A stretch of DNA of 64,000 nucleotides from Aspidiotus rigidus (lineage: Eukaryota > Arthropoda > Insecta > Hemiptera > Diaspididae). The translations under genes and the position numbers were made by a program. Positions 23,118 to 34,981 of the stretch are shown here, in pieces. Below the pieces are notes generated by a model. That model did no database searches. It saw only the letters and a program-made list of their open reading frames with translations, and was not told the origin of the DNA. How positions within the stretch are numbered: the stretch's first letter is position 1; each line of letters begins with the position of its first letter. The stretch covers positions 10,023,501-10,087,500 of the forward strand of contig JAVHKY010000003.1 in NCBI GenBank assembly GCA_035079385.1, written 5' to 3'.

Positions 23118-24999
23118 ATAAGTAAAATGAATTTAATATTATCGCGACGATCATACCTACCTTTATAATTTATTCAGAGGAACCTCTAGATTATTATTAC
23201 TATTATTATTGAAATGATTTCATTGCCAGTATATATAGGTAAGTAATACCAAGATATCCAAGTGCGTATCTAAAATAATTATATAATTTCAATCACGTTC
23301 AACATTCCTTGAACCTTTACATAGACCTGTTGCTAGTTGGAATATGAACTTTGACACTTTTTTATTTTTTTTTTCCACTCCCGTGACATAATATCGATAA
23401 GTGGAGCCCACGTGAGCCAGATCGTTATTTATAAATACACCTGACAAAACTGAGCATCTAGTCAAAGTTCTCGAAAATTCTTATCCAAGAAATTCCATCT
23501 GCGTCCTTCTCTTTCCAAATTGTCGCGCAGAAACTTTTACTTTTCTTCTCAGAATATTTCTCTATAGCTGTCTGATCTAATTGATAACACCGTAGTCGTA
23601 TTGTCGCCGGGTGTGCAACAATTTCAACGTGTTCTTCATCTTAAGAATTAAGAGTCATTCTTGAATTATGATGACGGTAAAATAGACCCCCTTCTCACGA
23701 CGACGTTTACCGCATAGGAGTTATGTAGCTTCTTACGATAGGCTTCGACAAATTTTGTAATAAAGGTCATTTGAACAAAAATCAATGTTTACTGTAGGAG
23801 AATTCTCTCGATTATTGAGTCCAGTCGGTTTGAGATGAAGTTGTTCTGTTGCAATAAAATAAAAACATCGAGGACAAAAAGAAAGAGCAGGAAAGTAAAA
23901 TCGGTACTTATTGAATGAAATCGAATATCGTTGGCGCACGCCGCAATAGAACCGAGTGTTTTGCATAATAATTTTTATCTAAGTATAACAACATACCTAG
24001 GCCGACTATTGTTATGCAAAATTTTTTAGAACAGTAAATCAATGCAAAACTATTCCAAGTCTCTTTTACCTTCTTTATTTTGTCTCTTATTTAGTTATAC
24101 CTTTGTATCACTTATATACCTACGGATTGTTCCATAAATGAAAATGAGAGCTTCGTTATGTCTCTTTAATTGTCTTATAATTACTGGTTGAAATAAGTCC
24201 AATTATATTCGACCTCTCAATACATAAAAAAGAACGATAAGTACTTAAAAAATAGAGCACACTTAATGATTAGAATCGTAAATCGTGAATAGTTTGCACT
24301 TTTGGAACTTTCCCTTTCGATTATAAGATAAGTAAATTTCGTTCCGTAACTGCATTAAGTACGAGAAAAATCCGTTGATAATTACTAAAATGTTGAAAAA
24401 CCCTTCAGCTACAAAATTAAGTCATTACGATTTAAATTTTCGTAGTTCCTGAAAATGAACGCGAAGAAAACTATTTTTTTACTGATTTACTAATTTACTA
24501 ATTTTCAATTTATGAGTCGATGAGCGAAAAAATGATGAGAATATTTTTGGACTGAGGAATGGATATCGAGGACCAAAACCGATGTTTCTATAAAATTGCG
24601 TGCTAAAGTAGTCGTATATTCACGTTTTCGTCCGAGTTTGAATGTCCATAGTCACGTGTAAACCGAACTTTGTATATCTTCACGTATGGATTAAAATTTC
24701 ATTTACCGGTACGAATTTGTTGTATAGTAATGCCATACTGATCTGACGGATTACAATTAAAGAAAACCAATTAAAAATTATGGAATGGTTTATCTCGCAA
24801 AGAAAAGAGGAAAAGATCACAAGTGCAGAGTCACGTCACCCGTCCCCCATACTGAAGTGGTGCGGGTTGCGAATGCTTTAATTTTGTTTCCTCCAACACC
24901 GGAATCGACCTTCTCGGGTATGGCTTCGAAGTTGGAAGAATATCGAATCAATGCGTTTTTTGATTTTACGGTCATCCATCATGCGGTTCTTGTATTTGT
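23118..24999. other. Intergenic DNA, no gene seen
   Basis: AT-rich, with a TTATTATTATTA tract near 23190-23210. No exon or repeat end recognised. Confidence 0.4.
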
Positions 25000-25599
25000 T
25001 TTTTACTCTCTGTGAGTATATTTCTCTTGGAAGAATATCCTTGGAGAAATCTCTTCTTCTTGGCTACTGCCCCCAGGCACACACTTACACAATACAAGTT
25101 AGAACTAAGCCACTGTCGGAGTCTCTCTTCTTCTTTTTTCAAGTCCTTAAGCTTCCCTGCCGTGGGTGGTACACAAGTGTTGAGTAGACCGTAGCATGGT
25201 TCGGAATTTACCCATTCCATTCAATGTTCATTGTTCATCTTCTTCTTCATGACTGTGGCTACAAATACAGACAACTAGTTCCGCGTGCTTCTTTTGAACC
25301 CAGCGTGGTGTCTTCAGGTCTACTCGGAACAACTGCATCATCGACCCCTGATATCTTGCACTGACCGAAGAACCCTCTCTTGCTTCCAGGCCTTACACTC
25401 AAATAAGGTTTGCTATGGTCCATCATCCCGCCCTTGATCGCAAATTTCTCATGGAAGTATTTGTTGAAGCAGCCATTACCATTTAACACCTACGTCCAGG
25501 GGCGGATTTACGGGTACATTTTGGGGGGGGGGACTTCCATTGTTCTAAAATTTTTTTCCTCGCAAATATAGTCAAATTGAACAATTTCAGTCTTTTTTG

Positions 25600-25630
<31 letters not shown>

Positions 25631-26560
25631 GGGGGGGGGGGACGTTCCCCATGTCCCCCCCCGTAAATCCGCCCCTGAGGTCAGAAGAAAGTTCAGCTGA
25701 CTATGGTCTTGGTAATCCCCTCATCAAGGTCGCGTAACACCCTGAGCAATTTTTGCTTTCCATTTCTCAAGCAAAGAGAGCTTGACCTCCTGATTATCCT
25801 GTAAAGTCACTTGATTGGTCATTGTCCTCTTCTTTGCTTCGAACACCACTGCTCTCTTCTCAGGAAGTAGCTCGATTGGAGGTGAACTTGTTAATATGCA
25901 AAGAGCTTCCGTCAGCACTGACACATCATAGAGCAACTCTTTGTTGGATCTTTTCCAAAGAGTCGCCACATGCTGGGCCAGCACATAGGAGGATTAAAAT
26001 TCAGTGTTCATCATGATCTTTTTTCTTCCCTCTTAGGTTTGTCATAAGGCGGCTCAGGTAGATTTCTTCAGCTGCCATCAGGAAATGGTGCCTGGAGCAC
26101 AGCTTTCAGCTCAACTAGATTCCGAGGTACTTCATCACCTTCTGGGTCGCGATTACCCCACTTGCCGGACGAATGGTGGGTGGACTGAACTTTCGACAAG
26201 TTGCAATCAATATGGCCTCCGTCTTACCTGCTGTGAGTTCTTGTCTGGCCGACTCGATCCCAAGCGTCACTGCATCTAGGGTCCCATTTACCCTGTTCTC
26301 CACCGTTACGGTTGTTTTGGCAGTGTATATCACCAGTGTATCATCCGCATAGCAGATGAGCTAGACGCCTGGTAGCAGCTTCACTCTGAAAATCCTATTA
26401 AAGGCGACGCAGTGCAAAAGCGCCCCAAAGACTGACCCTGCGGCACCCCACAAGTAACTGGGCGCTTTACTGTAATCTTTCTCGACAGCTAAAATAACTG
26501 CTCATCTACCGAGATTGACGACAACGCAAAACTGACGCATATTGCTGACTCGGTTATCCT
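25000..26560 (-). pseudogene. Degenerate R1-like non-LTR retrotransposon, copy 2
   Basis: On the minus strand the order is: palm motif GVPQGQSLG (about 26455-26430), catalytic box CYADDTLVIYTAKTT (26362-26315), thumb segment ending KYLGI (to 26115), the PPIELLPEKRAVVFEAKKR region typical of R1-type elements (about 25890-25830), and the decayed C-terminal zinc-knuckle region (about 25460-25380). The YADD aspartates are intact, but frameshifts separate every block and a MITE sits between the RT and the C-terminal part. It is inverted relative to the copy at 3.96 kb, direct to the copy at 29.9 kb, and better preserved than either. The left boundary near 25000 is uncertain. Confidence 0.78.
25497..25677. 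mobile_element. hAT-like MITE (CAGGGGCGGATTTACGG ends)
   Basis: Near-perfect terminal inverted repeats: CAGGGGCGGATTTACGG on the left and CCGTAAATCCGCCCCTG on the right, 181 bp end to end. The interior has a G-run, an AT-rich middle with a long T-run and another G-run. It interrupts the R1-like copy. I could not find the expected 8-bp target duplication, so one flank may have been altered or the insertion may have been complex. A decayed relative is at 48594-48826. Confidence 0.8.
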
Positions 26561-28685
26561 CTTCATCCTGATTGTAGTATCTGGTGTACAGCGTCGTAGT
26601 GATCGCTTTCCTTCAGATGAGTCTTCAGTTGATTGACTTTCTCACAATACGTTCACAACAAGCGAAAAACTTATTTCATCCGTTCATTACGCTCCGCTGA
26701 GTTGTCAATGTTTAGCATTTTTCAAATTTTTTAACGAAATTCAGCGGCCAATGACTGACGGGATCATGTTCAGCGCAAAAAGGAGTTCTAGTAATCTAAC
26801 GAGAATTTCATTGTTGAAATTGGAGTAGTCGCCAAGTTGAGTGAAAGGAGGACGGAAAAAATCCAGAGTTATACCCCTAGAGCTATTTTTTTCTCCATCT
26901 TTCGTTTCTTTTCTTATTTTCAGTTTTCAGATTCCATTAATTAACTTACGGAAATTTTTCCCAAGTCCCTAAAATAGGTCAGAACTCTCACCCTCCCAAA
27001 GCTTAGCCTGGACTTTCCTATCATTTAGCCTAGACAAGTTCTTCTAGTCAGAGGCCACTACAAATATAGATGTTCAGGAAAAATCGGCACCTGATAGGCA
27101 AAGGAGTCTCGAACGCCAAAGCAATCAATCCTAGGCTTAAGTTAATTTCTTAGAGCTCTTGTATACCTTACATTTCTTGAGCGGTTCTCGTTAAAATCAA
27201 TCTCTTTCTCTATGAAGTCTACGTGAAAAGAGTTTGAACAAAAAAAATTTGAAGGGATTGAAATTAATTATTTTTTAGAATAAAACTAATTGTGGCAGAG
27301 GGTATCAACAAATAACGTTTAGTCAAACAAAAAAATTATTCAAACTTTAGTTGGAGATTCAAAAGATAAAAATTGAGTGTACGAGTATGTTTTATTTTTA
27401 AGTGCGGATTCTCATTTGGAAAAAATTTTCCAGTCAATTTTCAAACAGAAAACTCTAACGAGTGTATCGTTTATTTATAGGCCTAAGGATGATAGTGATA
27501 AGGGTTGAATACATGAGCGTATAGAATTACGGGTAACTAATTTTAGATCATAATAGTTCTTCAAAAATAATTTACCAGACCACCAACTCCGATCAGAAAT
27601 CTAGCCCATCTCAATAATACAACACGTTAAGAAATATAAACGATAAGAGCAGACGTAGACGTACACTCTATAGTTCATGGTCATCATTTGTCAGACTCCG
27701 AAGATATGGGTTACAGTTAGGTACACAGACGTCTCACGCACTCGTGCAATTTCGTCGACGTCATTTGTTGCAATTCGGAAATATTTTAATATTCAATGTC
27801 AAATGTTTTTAAAGCATTTTCCTAACCGTATACAAAGCTAAGAATGCGAAATTAGGATGATGCCAACAAATTTCCTGAATGTTCCGGGTTCAATGAGTTG
27901 TTTTGAATTCGTACGCCATTTGCACGATTAACATGTCCAAATTTTGCCTCGAATTCCGAGTAAAGTAGAAGACCGTTCAACCGGTGCCTAATCATTGAAC
28001 TTTACATGCTCGATTCTGTTTAGTTTTCACGACAACGTAAAAAGACGTGCGGCGAATAAAGTGCACAAATTATTAACTGACGATTAGTCTATATATTTGG
28101 CTGGCAAGCCAAACATAATACTTTTGCTGAGGTCAATTTTGAGAATACTAATCGAGTATCTTTCTTTTCTTCCTTTTTACCTCTCTTTCTCTTCTCTATG
28201 TAAAAGCTACATAAACATGTTTTTTCTTTTTTTTTTCTCCAGTGTATTACGTACGAATAATTCGCAGAAAATAGCGGAATATCGATATTATTTACGCATC
28301 TTCATTCGACGCGCGTTCATTTCTCATTCTCGTCTACGAAAGGAGAAGCATTTCTGGGTATTTTCAAAATGTATCTAGTTATATGATATTTTAAATCATG
28401 CCACTAGGTTCCTTGGTTACGTAAGTTGACTAGGGCGATTCCATTTGTAACCTTGAAAGAAATTGTTCCACTCTCCCAGAAATGAAGCCAAAGATAAAGG
28501 AATGGGAAGGGAGGTTGATATGATACTAGGGTGGAAAATATACAGGGAAAAAATTATACGTGAATGAAAGAACTTATAAAACAAATTCAGTTGAATTTTT
28601 TTTGAACGTCTCAGGGAGACCAATATCCAATTGTATCCAGGCATACGATGGCAGAAATATTCTGAAGGAAAAATTTCTGTTTGGA
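26561..28685. other. Intergenic DNA, no gene seen
   Basis: No exon with domain motifs. A short diverged piece of the TAGGAGG/GACTTGGAAAAA repeat may lie near 26935-27000. Otherwise unremarkable AT-rich DNA. Confidence 0.4.
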
Positions 28686-28689
28686 CACT

Positions 28690-29240
28690 TGTAGAGAACT
28701 CATGGGTTCTTTAACAGAGTTCAACGAGGGGAGGCAGGCAACTTGTTTCATGGGACACGTGGGATCTGAAAAATGTATGACGTCACAGGCTTAGACTTTG
28801 AAGCTACCTACAAATGATAGGAGAAGGACTTAGAAAAAGTTTCGACCTCCAACCTTTATTTTGAGTGGACATTCTATCCGACCCCCCTACCGATAAAACA
28901 GGTCCCCTGTTAAAATTTTGACTTCCAAGCTATCTGTGATAGGAGGGGGACTTGGAAAAACTCAAGCGGGTTCTGTAACGCAGTTGAACGAAGGGTGGTA
29001 GGGAACTTGTTTTGTGGTGTACGTGGAATCAGAAAAATGTAGATTGCGACGTCACAAGGCTGATCCATGACGTCAACAAATTGTATGTCACAAGCCCTGC
29101 CCCCTAAGGTTTATATGATAGAAGGGAGACTTGGAAAATTTTCGAGCTCCGAGCTTTGCCGGCCGGCTGGACGGCGGACGTTTTTTCCGAAAGCCCCACC
29201 GATAAAACTGGTTCTCTGTCAAAAAATGAGCAATTACAAC
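28690..29240. repeat. TGACGTCA-rich repeat family, copy 2, two tandem left ends
   Basis: The family left terminus (GGTTCTTTAACAGAGTTCAACGAGGGG then a poorly conserved GGCAACTTGTTTCATGG) begins near 28703 and occurs again at about 28971 (GGTTCTGTAACGCAGTTGAACGAAGGG). This gives two direct partial units about 270 bp apart. TGACGTCA octamers are at 28778-28785 and 29068-29075. Each unit also has a GATAGGAGGGGGACTTGG-type block and a CCGATAAAACAGGTCCCCTG-type block. No coding content. Confidence 0.72.
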
Positions 29241-29859
29241 AAGCAATTAACTTTGGAAATGATAAATGCGATTGAGACCATTATAAAACAACAGATCTTC
29301 CTAGTTTGTTTCAATGGCCAATGCAGCATAATTTTTCTTTTAAAGAGAAATGGGGTCTCCACTATAACTCTGGGCCCCTAAGATGTACCTTCTGAATCCG
29401 GGCCTGTATCCTCTTTCTGTAACTGAATGATAGATATCATAAATACTCAAATTGCCGAAGTATAGGTTCAAATAAGGGTGAGATCATGAATGCTTCTTCA
29501 TCAGTTACATGAAGAGCAAAATCTGTAAATTTACATGACGGCAGTTGTAGATTCCAGAACCCGTTTGAGCACTCTAGCCCGAATGATATTTCCACTACAG
29601 GATCACTTCTTTTCAATGACAGTGCCAATTCTTTAGTGAAGAGGAAAAATGATATTATCAATGATTTAAAGAGGAATGATGATCGATTAGGATTATTAAA
29701 TATTTGGTCAAAATTTCTCCAAATTCCCTCATAATTCAGACAGCTCGAAAGCCAAAAACCACTATCAACCCCTTTGGTTATAACATTAATGTTGGAAAAT
29801 TCTCCTCAGCGAAACCCCCTCGTCTTGGCACCCACCAAGTTGCAGTGTTCCTGGCATGC
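29241..29859. other. Intergenic DNA, no gene seen
   Basis: Contains one short G/C-rich segment (GGGCCCC...ATCCGGGCCTG, about 29369-29406) that resembles MITE ends elsewhere in this window but has no partner. Nothing else recognised. Confidence 0.35.
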
Positions 29860-30960
29860 AAACTTTAAGATACACACCAGACACAACTCAGAGCCAAATT
29901 GCTGTTGGAGTAATTTCTCCTTCATGTCCTTATGCTTCATCTTCTTCCTCCAGAATATCATCTTTATGTGGATATTATACAGGTGTTGAGTAAGCCATAG
30001 TGTGGCTCTGCATTCGCCTATTCTATTCCGGGTCCATCTTCTCCTACAAACGCAAACACCTGGTTTCAGGCTTTTTCGGGACTGGGCCCGGTGGCTTTTT
30101 GGCGGTCCATCAAGCCCTATCTCCCACTCACACCTCCACGCCTCGCCTTCGAATAAGGTGTGCTGTAGTCCATCATCTCGTCTTTGATCGTAATTCGAAC
30201 ATGTTGCCTGCTCAACTTTTCACAATTTCTCATGAAGGTACTTGCTGAAACAGCTATGGCCACTTAACAACTTGTTTCATCCACTCATGAAGGTCGTGAA
30301 ACACACTGAGCAATTTTTTCTTTCCATTTCTCAAGCAAACAGCGCTTGGCCTCCTGATTATCCTGTAAAGTCTCTTGATTGGTCATTGTTCTCTTCTTTG
30401 CTTCGAACACCACTGCTCTCTTCTCAGAAAGGAGCTCGATTGGTGGTAAACGTGTTAATACGGATACAAAAAGAGCCTCCGTCGGCCCTAACAACCCCCA
30501 GCGCAATTCTTCGTTGGACTTTTCCATTTCTAGGCTATATCAGCCCACACTGAGGCCCCATGTATGAGGGTCAACAATACGATGCTCATCATGATCCTCC
30601 TTCTCTCTTTCCTAGGTTTGTCATCGGGCGGCTTAGGTAGGTTACAACCTTGCCCGCCTGTCCCGCTGCCACTAGAGAATGGTGCCTAAAGCTCAACTTA
30701 GAATCAATATCTTCATTATCTTCTTAAAGTGATTTCCACACATTGTACCGAAAAGGTGGTTCGGCTGAACTTTCGACGGGTTGTGAATATTATGGCCTCC
30801 GACTTTGCCACTGCGAGTTCTAGTTTGACCGTCCCGATCCAACACGTCACTGCCCCTTGAGATTGGTTTACCCTGCTCTCCATCGCCACAGTTGTTCCAG
30901 CGGCGTGGTGCCTACCATCAGTCTGTTATCTGCATAGCAGACAAGAATAATGTAGACTAC
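29860..30960 (-). pseudogene. Degenerate R1-like non-LTR retrotransposon, copy 3
   Basis: Minus-strand blocks parallel copy 2: the catalytic box decayed to CYADNRLMVG (about 30948-30915, second Asp lost), a diverged thumb region, and PPIELLSEKRAVVFEAKKR (about 30440-30385) followed by the same Gln/Lys-rich stretch seen in copy 2. The C-terminal region continues to about 29860. Loss of the catalytic Asp and numerous frameshifts show it is dead. It has the same orientation as copy 2, about 4.5 kb away. Confidence 0.75.
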
Positions 30961-32880
30961 AAGCACTTTTAAAATCTAAATCTAATTTCCTCTCCGCACG
31001 AAAGTATACAAAAATATTTCTGGAAATTATAAACATCTTTTAGGAGGAAATGATATCACGTGGGGCGATTACTTTTTTTTGACATCTATTGATAGGGAGG
31101 GAAAATGAAGTAAGGATTTACTGGGTCGGAATTCCCGCGACAAAATTTTAATCGTCTGATAACTGTACGGTAAGCATGGTTTCGAACTTTTTTAGGGACT
31201 TCAAAAAATATAGAGTTCTGAGCCATAATTATAACAACCAGTCTAGTATACTTGTATGCATCCTACGCTAACTAAGATTCTAAAAGCTTGGGCGCAGGCT
31301 GGGCTAGTATTTCGCGCTTCTATTGATGATATATGCCCACTAAAAGAAGACACATTCGGATCATCTGCCGAAAGAGAGGTTTCTATAAAATAGCAGGCTG
31401 GCCACTGGGTTTTATCTGAGGCGTTTTTAATAGAGACAGCGACAATGTTGTATTATTGACACATTACTCGATACAGTACAACCGCGTAAAATTATTTTCC
31501 ATTTCTCAAACAAAAAATTTCAACTAATTTTATTCTCTTATAGAATTTCTTTAACGAATGATAAATTTTTCCGATATGATATTTTCTGGTCTTGAAAGTG
31601 ACTTTCATATCCGATTGAGGATACACATCTTGCTCGATGTAACTTCCCATACACTACCAGTGTGAGAATTCAAGTTCTCAAATCTGCAACAAAGGGAAAA
31701 ATTTCCATTTATGGAAATTGTATGACAATTCCGGAGCGATAATAGCGATCGTCTGACGTCAAGAGCACAATTTACATGCCCGACTCTAATGGCTGAACTA
31801 TTTTTGGTCTCACACACAGTACAAATCTTCTACAACAATATAGCTAGATTCCTATTATTGTACGTCAGAGAAAGAACACACTGAGCCTGAAAAAAAAAGT
31901 TAGAAATCACGGTTTCACTTGGGCAAGCGCCATACGGATATTTTGAATTCGGAAACCCGCGAAAATTGAAAATACAATTGTTCAGCTTGAGTTTTTGGAA
32001 TAATGTTACGCCTTTCGGATATACGTTGTGAATCTTCCACGAGCATGAAACGTAATAAAGAGGATTAAATCCGTTCTCTAAGTACTTATGCTAGTATATT
32101 TACATGCGTATCACTTCGTTTTCATTGTAATCTGGTTCTAAACGATGCATAATAATGACCATTGCGTGAACAAGGTCTTCCTCGCATTGGTCTACCCGAA
32201 ACATGTATAGGAGTGAAAGAAAAAGTACTTGTAATAAGAAATAACTAGATCCAGTTTTCGTTCGTAACGAGTCTTTTGCGAAGGATGAAAACTGTTAATT
32301 CGCTCAACTCGATTATTTTTCTGGTTTCGCTCGGAGATAATATTGGCAAAATCTTTATTCCAGTAGGTAAGTGAGTGAAAAATGAGCTACCTACGCAGCT
32401 ATTGTCCAAAAATGGCCTGTTTGTCAGGACTTCGAAACTGGAAAAACTTAGCATCTTCTCACGAAGAAGTGGTAAACCAACAATTTTTAACTTATGAACC
32501 AATATCCTGAAATACGTGTCGTGCACATGACGTGTTATGAGAATTTTCAAATTGATGGTTCACTGACTATTCTATAGCTCCATCTTTGTCAAGCACCTTT
32601 ACAAAAATAACTGAGCTTAACTTTTTACTGACATATCTAATTTATCATACTATTTAAACCTGTTCGTCCGACTTATAGGGGGATTTGCATATTGCGTTTT
32701 ATATTTTTTCCCAATCCCACTTCCTAATCAATTTCCAAACTGGTTCAATTATCTGTACAATACCAATGACTTGAATCTCCTTCAATATTATAAAACATTT
32801 TGATATGTACCGTATTCTTCATCCTAATTTGATTGGTCTGTCGTCTTACGCACATTATTTGAGAAAAAGATTTTGAAAAG
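30961..32880. other. Intergenic DNA, no gene seen
   Basis: A 101-codon minus-strand frame at 32245-32550 has no recognisable motif, and I do not call it a gene. A short fragment resembling the TAGGAGG repeat may lie near 31190-31225. Confidence 0.35.
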
Positions 32881-33620
32881 TTTGGATATTTGAGTGAGAA
32901 AATCTCTACTTCCAAGCTATGTACTACGTTACATGTAATGCCTAGTCTTTTCGCGTAATAACAGATTACCTTATGTGACTACGACATATACAGGGAGTGG
33001 GACTCAGAAACATTACTCTCAAACTATACAAATATTTGAGAACAACTAGAGGGGCCACCATACAGGAAAGACGAAAAATTTCGAGTTGAATTCTGAGAAG
33101 AATGGCTCGAAAAAAGGTCACGAACTTGAATCTTATGAGACTTCGAAGAATGAACTTCAACAATTTTAGAGAAAAACTTACTGCTATTGTCTTCGTTGTA
33201 AATTTTTCAAGAAACTTGAAGAGAGTTCGAAAAAATTATGAGCTACGAGTTTCATAGACAAGAAGATACTAATTTATAGGAAGCTAAGGGAGGTTTTGGT
33301 AGCCTTTTTAATTTAAATTCTTCTAAAGAAACATCTCCAAAAAATAAAGAAAAAGTGGATGTGATGTCATCAAAGTATGAAGTCATCAGGATCTTGACCT
33401 AATTAGGGACTTGCGAAAGTGCAGGTTGGAGAAGAGGTTCAGATTAGGAAGTCGCGTCATCGGAGGATGATTTTTGGTGTATAAATCCTAATAAAGGGGC
33501 TATAGGTATACAAAAATCTGGGAGTGATGTCATGAAAACTTCTCATGAGGCGTGTAGGTGACGTCATCAATAGGATTTAGAAAAATGTCGATTGAAGAGT
33601 GGAGGAAGGGAAATGGATAG
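32881..33620. repeat. Diverged relatives of the TGACGTCA-rich repeat
   Basis: Words of the family (TGTGATGTCATCAAAG, GAGTGATGTCATGAAA, GTGACGTCATCAATAGG with an exact octamer at 33559-33566, and GGGACTTGCGAAAGT-like pieces) occur between 32881 and 33620, but I cannot place ends. Probably an older, decayed copy. Confidence 0.45.
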
Positions 33621-34111
33621 GGCTTTGGGAAGGTGACTTTAAAAAATCTCAACTCAAAAACGAAAGATTTGCTTCGAGTTAACTGAAACGTTCTCAGGAA
33701 CAGGAAAGAATTAATTTCTGGCAGACAATTCGTGAAATTACGAGATGACTTGAACCTACGACCTCCTAGTACAAAGCGGTTACTCAATTATTTCCCTATT
33801 GAAGTGTGCGGCAAGGTGACGCGACGAAAAGCTATTTTATTAGTAATAGTTTCTATGGCTGTAGATTTGTGGAAAACATCAAGAGTGTATCGCTCTTTGT
33901 ATAAAGAAATTGATAGAAGAGATGAATATTCGCTGGGTGCAAATTTTTATGGTGAATTCCTTATGAAAATGAAAAGGAAGTTTCTACAATTAAAAAGTAT
34001 GTGCAGAAATTTGGTTGGTCCAGACTGTAATCACAAAACATCGTCGACATAGACAATAGGTTTCATGGAAATTCATTAATATGTCAGCTGTCTGTAGTGT
34101 TACCGGCGAGC
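33621..34111. other. Intergenic DNA with an unrecognised frame
   Basis: A plus-strand frame of about 106 codons (33732-34052) opens here, but its composition is basic and repetitive, and it has neither splice signals nor a recognisable family. I do not support a gene. Confidence 0.3.
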
Positions 34112-34284
34112 CAGTGGCGCACTTGGCACTTTGCCGCCTTGAAACTAACCTAAAATCCGCGCCCCTATTTTTGTCTTTACGTTCTTCAATTTTCATTTTC
34201 ATTTTTTTTTTTTTTTTTTTGCCGCTCCTAAGTTTTGCTGCCTGAAGCTTCAGCTTTCTAAGACTGTCAGTAAGTACGCCGCTG
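34112..34284. mobile_element. hAT-type MITE with 8-bp target duplication
   Basis: Ends are CAGTGGCGCACTTGGCA and the inverse of CAGCGGCGTACTTACTGA. The flanks are CGGCGAGC (34104-34111) and CGGCGAGT (34285-34292), an 8-bp duplication with one mismatch. It is 173 bp long, with a T-run in the middle and no coding frame. Size and layout match the other ~175-bp MITEs here, but the end sequence is its own. Confidence 0.85.
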
Positions 34285-34981
34285 CGGCGAGTGTATTAGC
34301 AAATCAATTGAACAGAGAATTTTGAATTGAATTTCTATTCACTAACAGATAAGACGTTATACGTCGTTATAGGCAATAAAAACTCACGAGTTCTTTAACG
34401 GAGTTAAACGAGGGGTGGCGGGGAACCTGTTTTATGGAGCACGTGAGACCTTAAAAATGTAAATTATGACGTCACAAGGTTGGTTTATGACGTCATCAAA
34501 TAGAGACGTCACAGGCCCGGACTTTAGAGCTATATTATAATAGGAGGGAATTTGAAAAAACTTATCTATGACGTCATCAGATTGTGACGTCGCAAAGCTG
34601 ACCTATGACGTCATCAAACTGTAACGTCACAGGCCCCGTCCTCCAAGCTATGTATGATAGGAGGGAGACTTTCCACAAGGCTGACCTATGACGTGTCATC
34701 AAATTGTGCCGTCACCGGCCCAGACTTTGGAGCTATATATGATAGGAGGTGGACTTGGAAAAAAAAAAGATTTATGACGTCATCAGATTATGACGGCCAC
34801 AATTCTTCGAATGACAGGCCAGTCCAGTGTGATCGTTCTAGTTTCCTTCTGATTCTCTCAGACACTATAGCTGAAAAGTCTAAATTTCGACCTCGAAGCT
34901 ATATATATGATAGGAGAGGGACAGGTAAAAATTTGAGAGACTTCGAAAAATGTCGACTCTCAATTACACAAGAGGAGTTGG

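Noticed and set aside
25497..25677. 8-bp target duplication for the CAGGGGCGG MITE
   Set aside because: The flanks (CCTACGTC and AGGTCAGA) do not match, so the element is called on its inverted ends alone.
34950..34952. ATG as the start codon of the Penelope-like protein
   Set aside because: The ATG lies in the host repeat just before the target duplication, so it cannot be the element's own start. The element is 5'-truncated.
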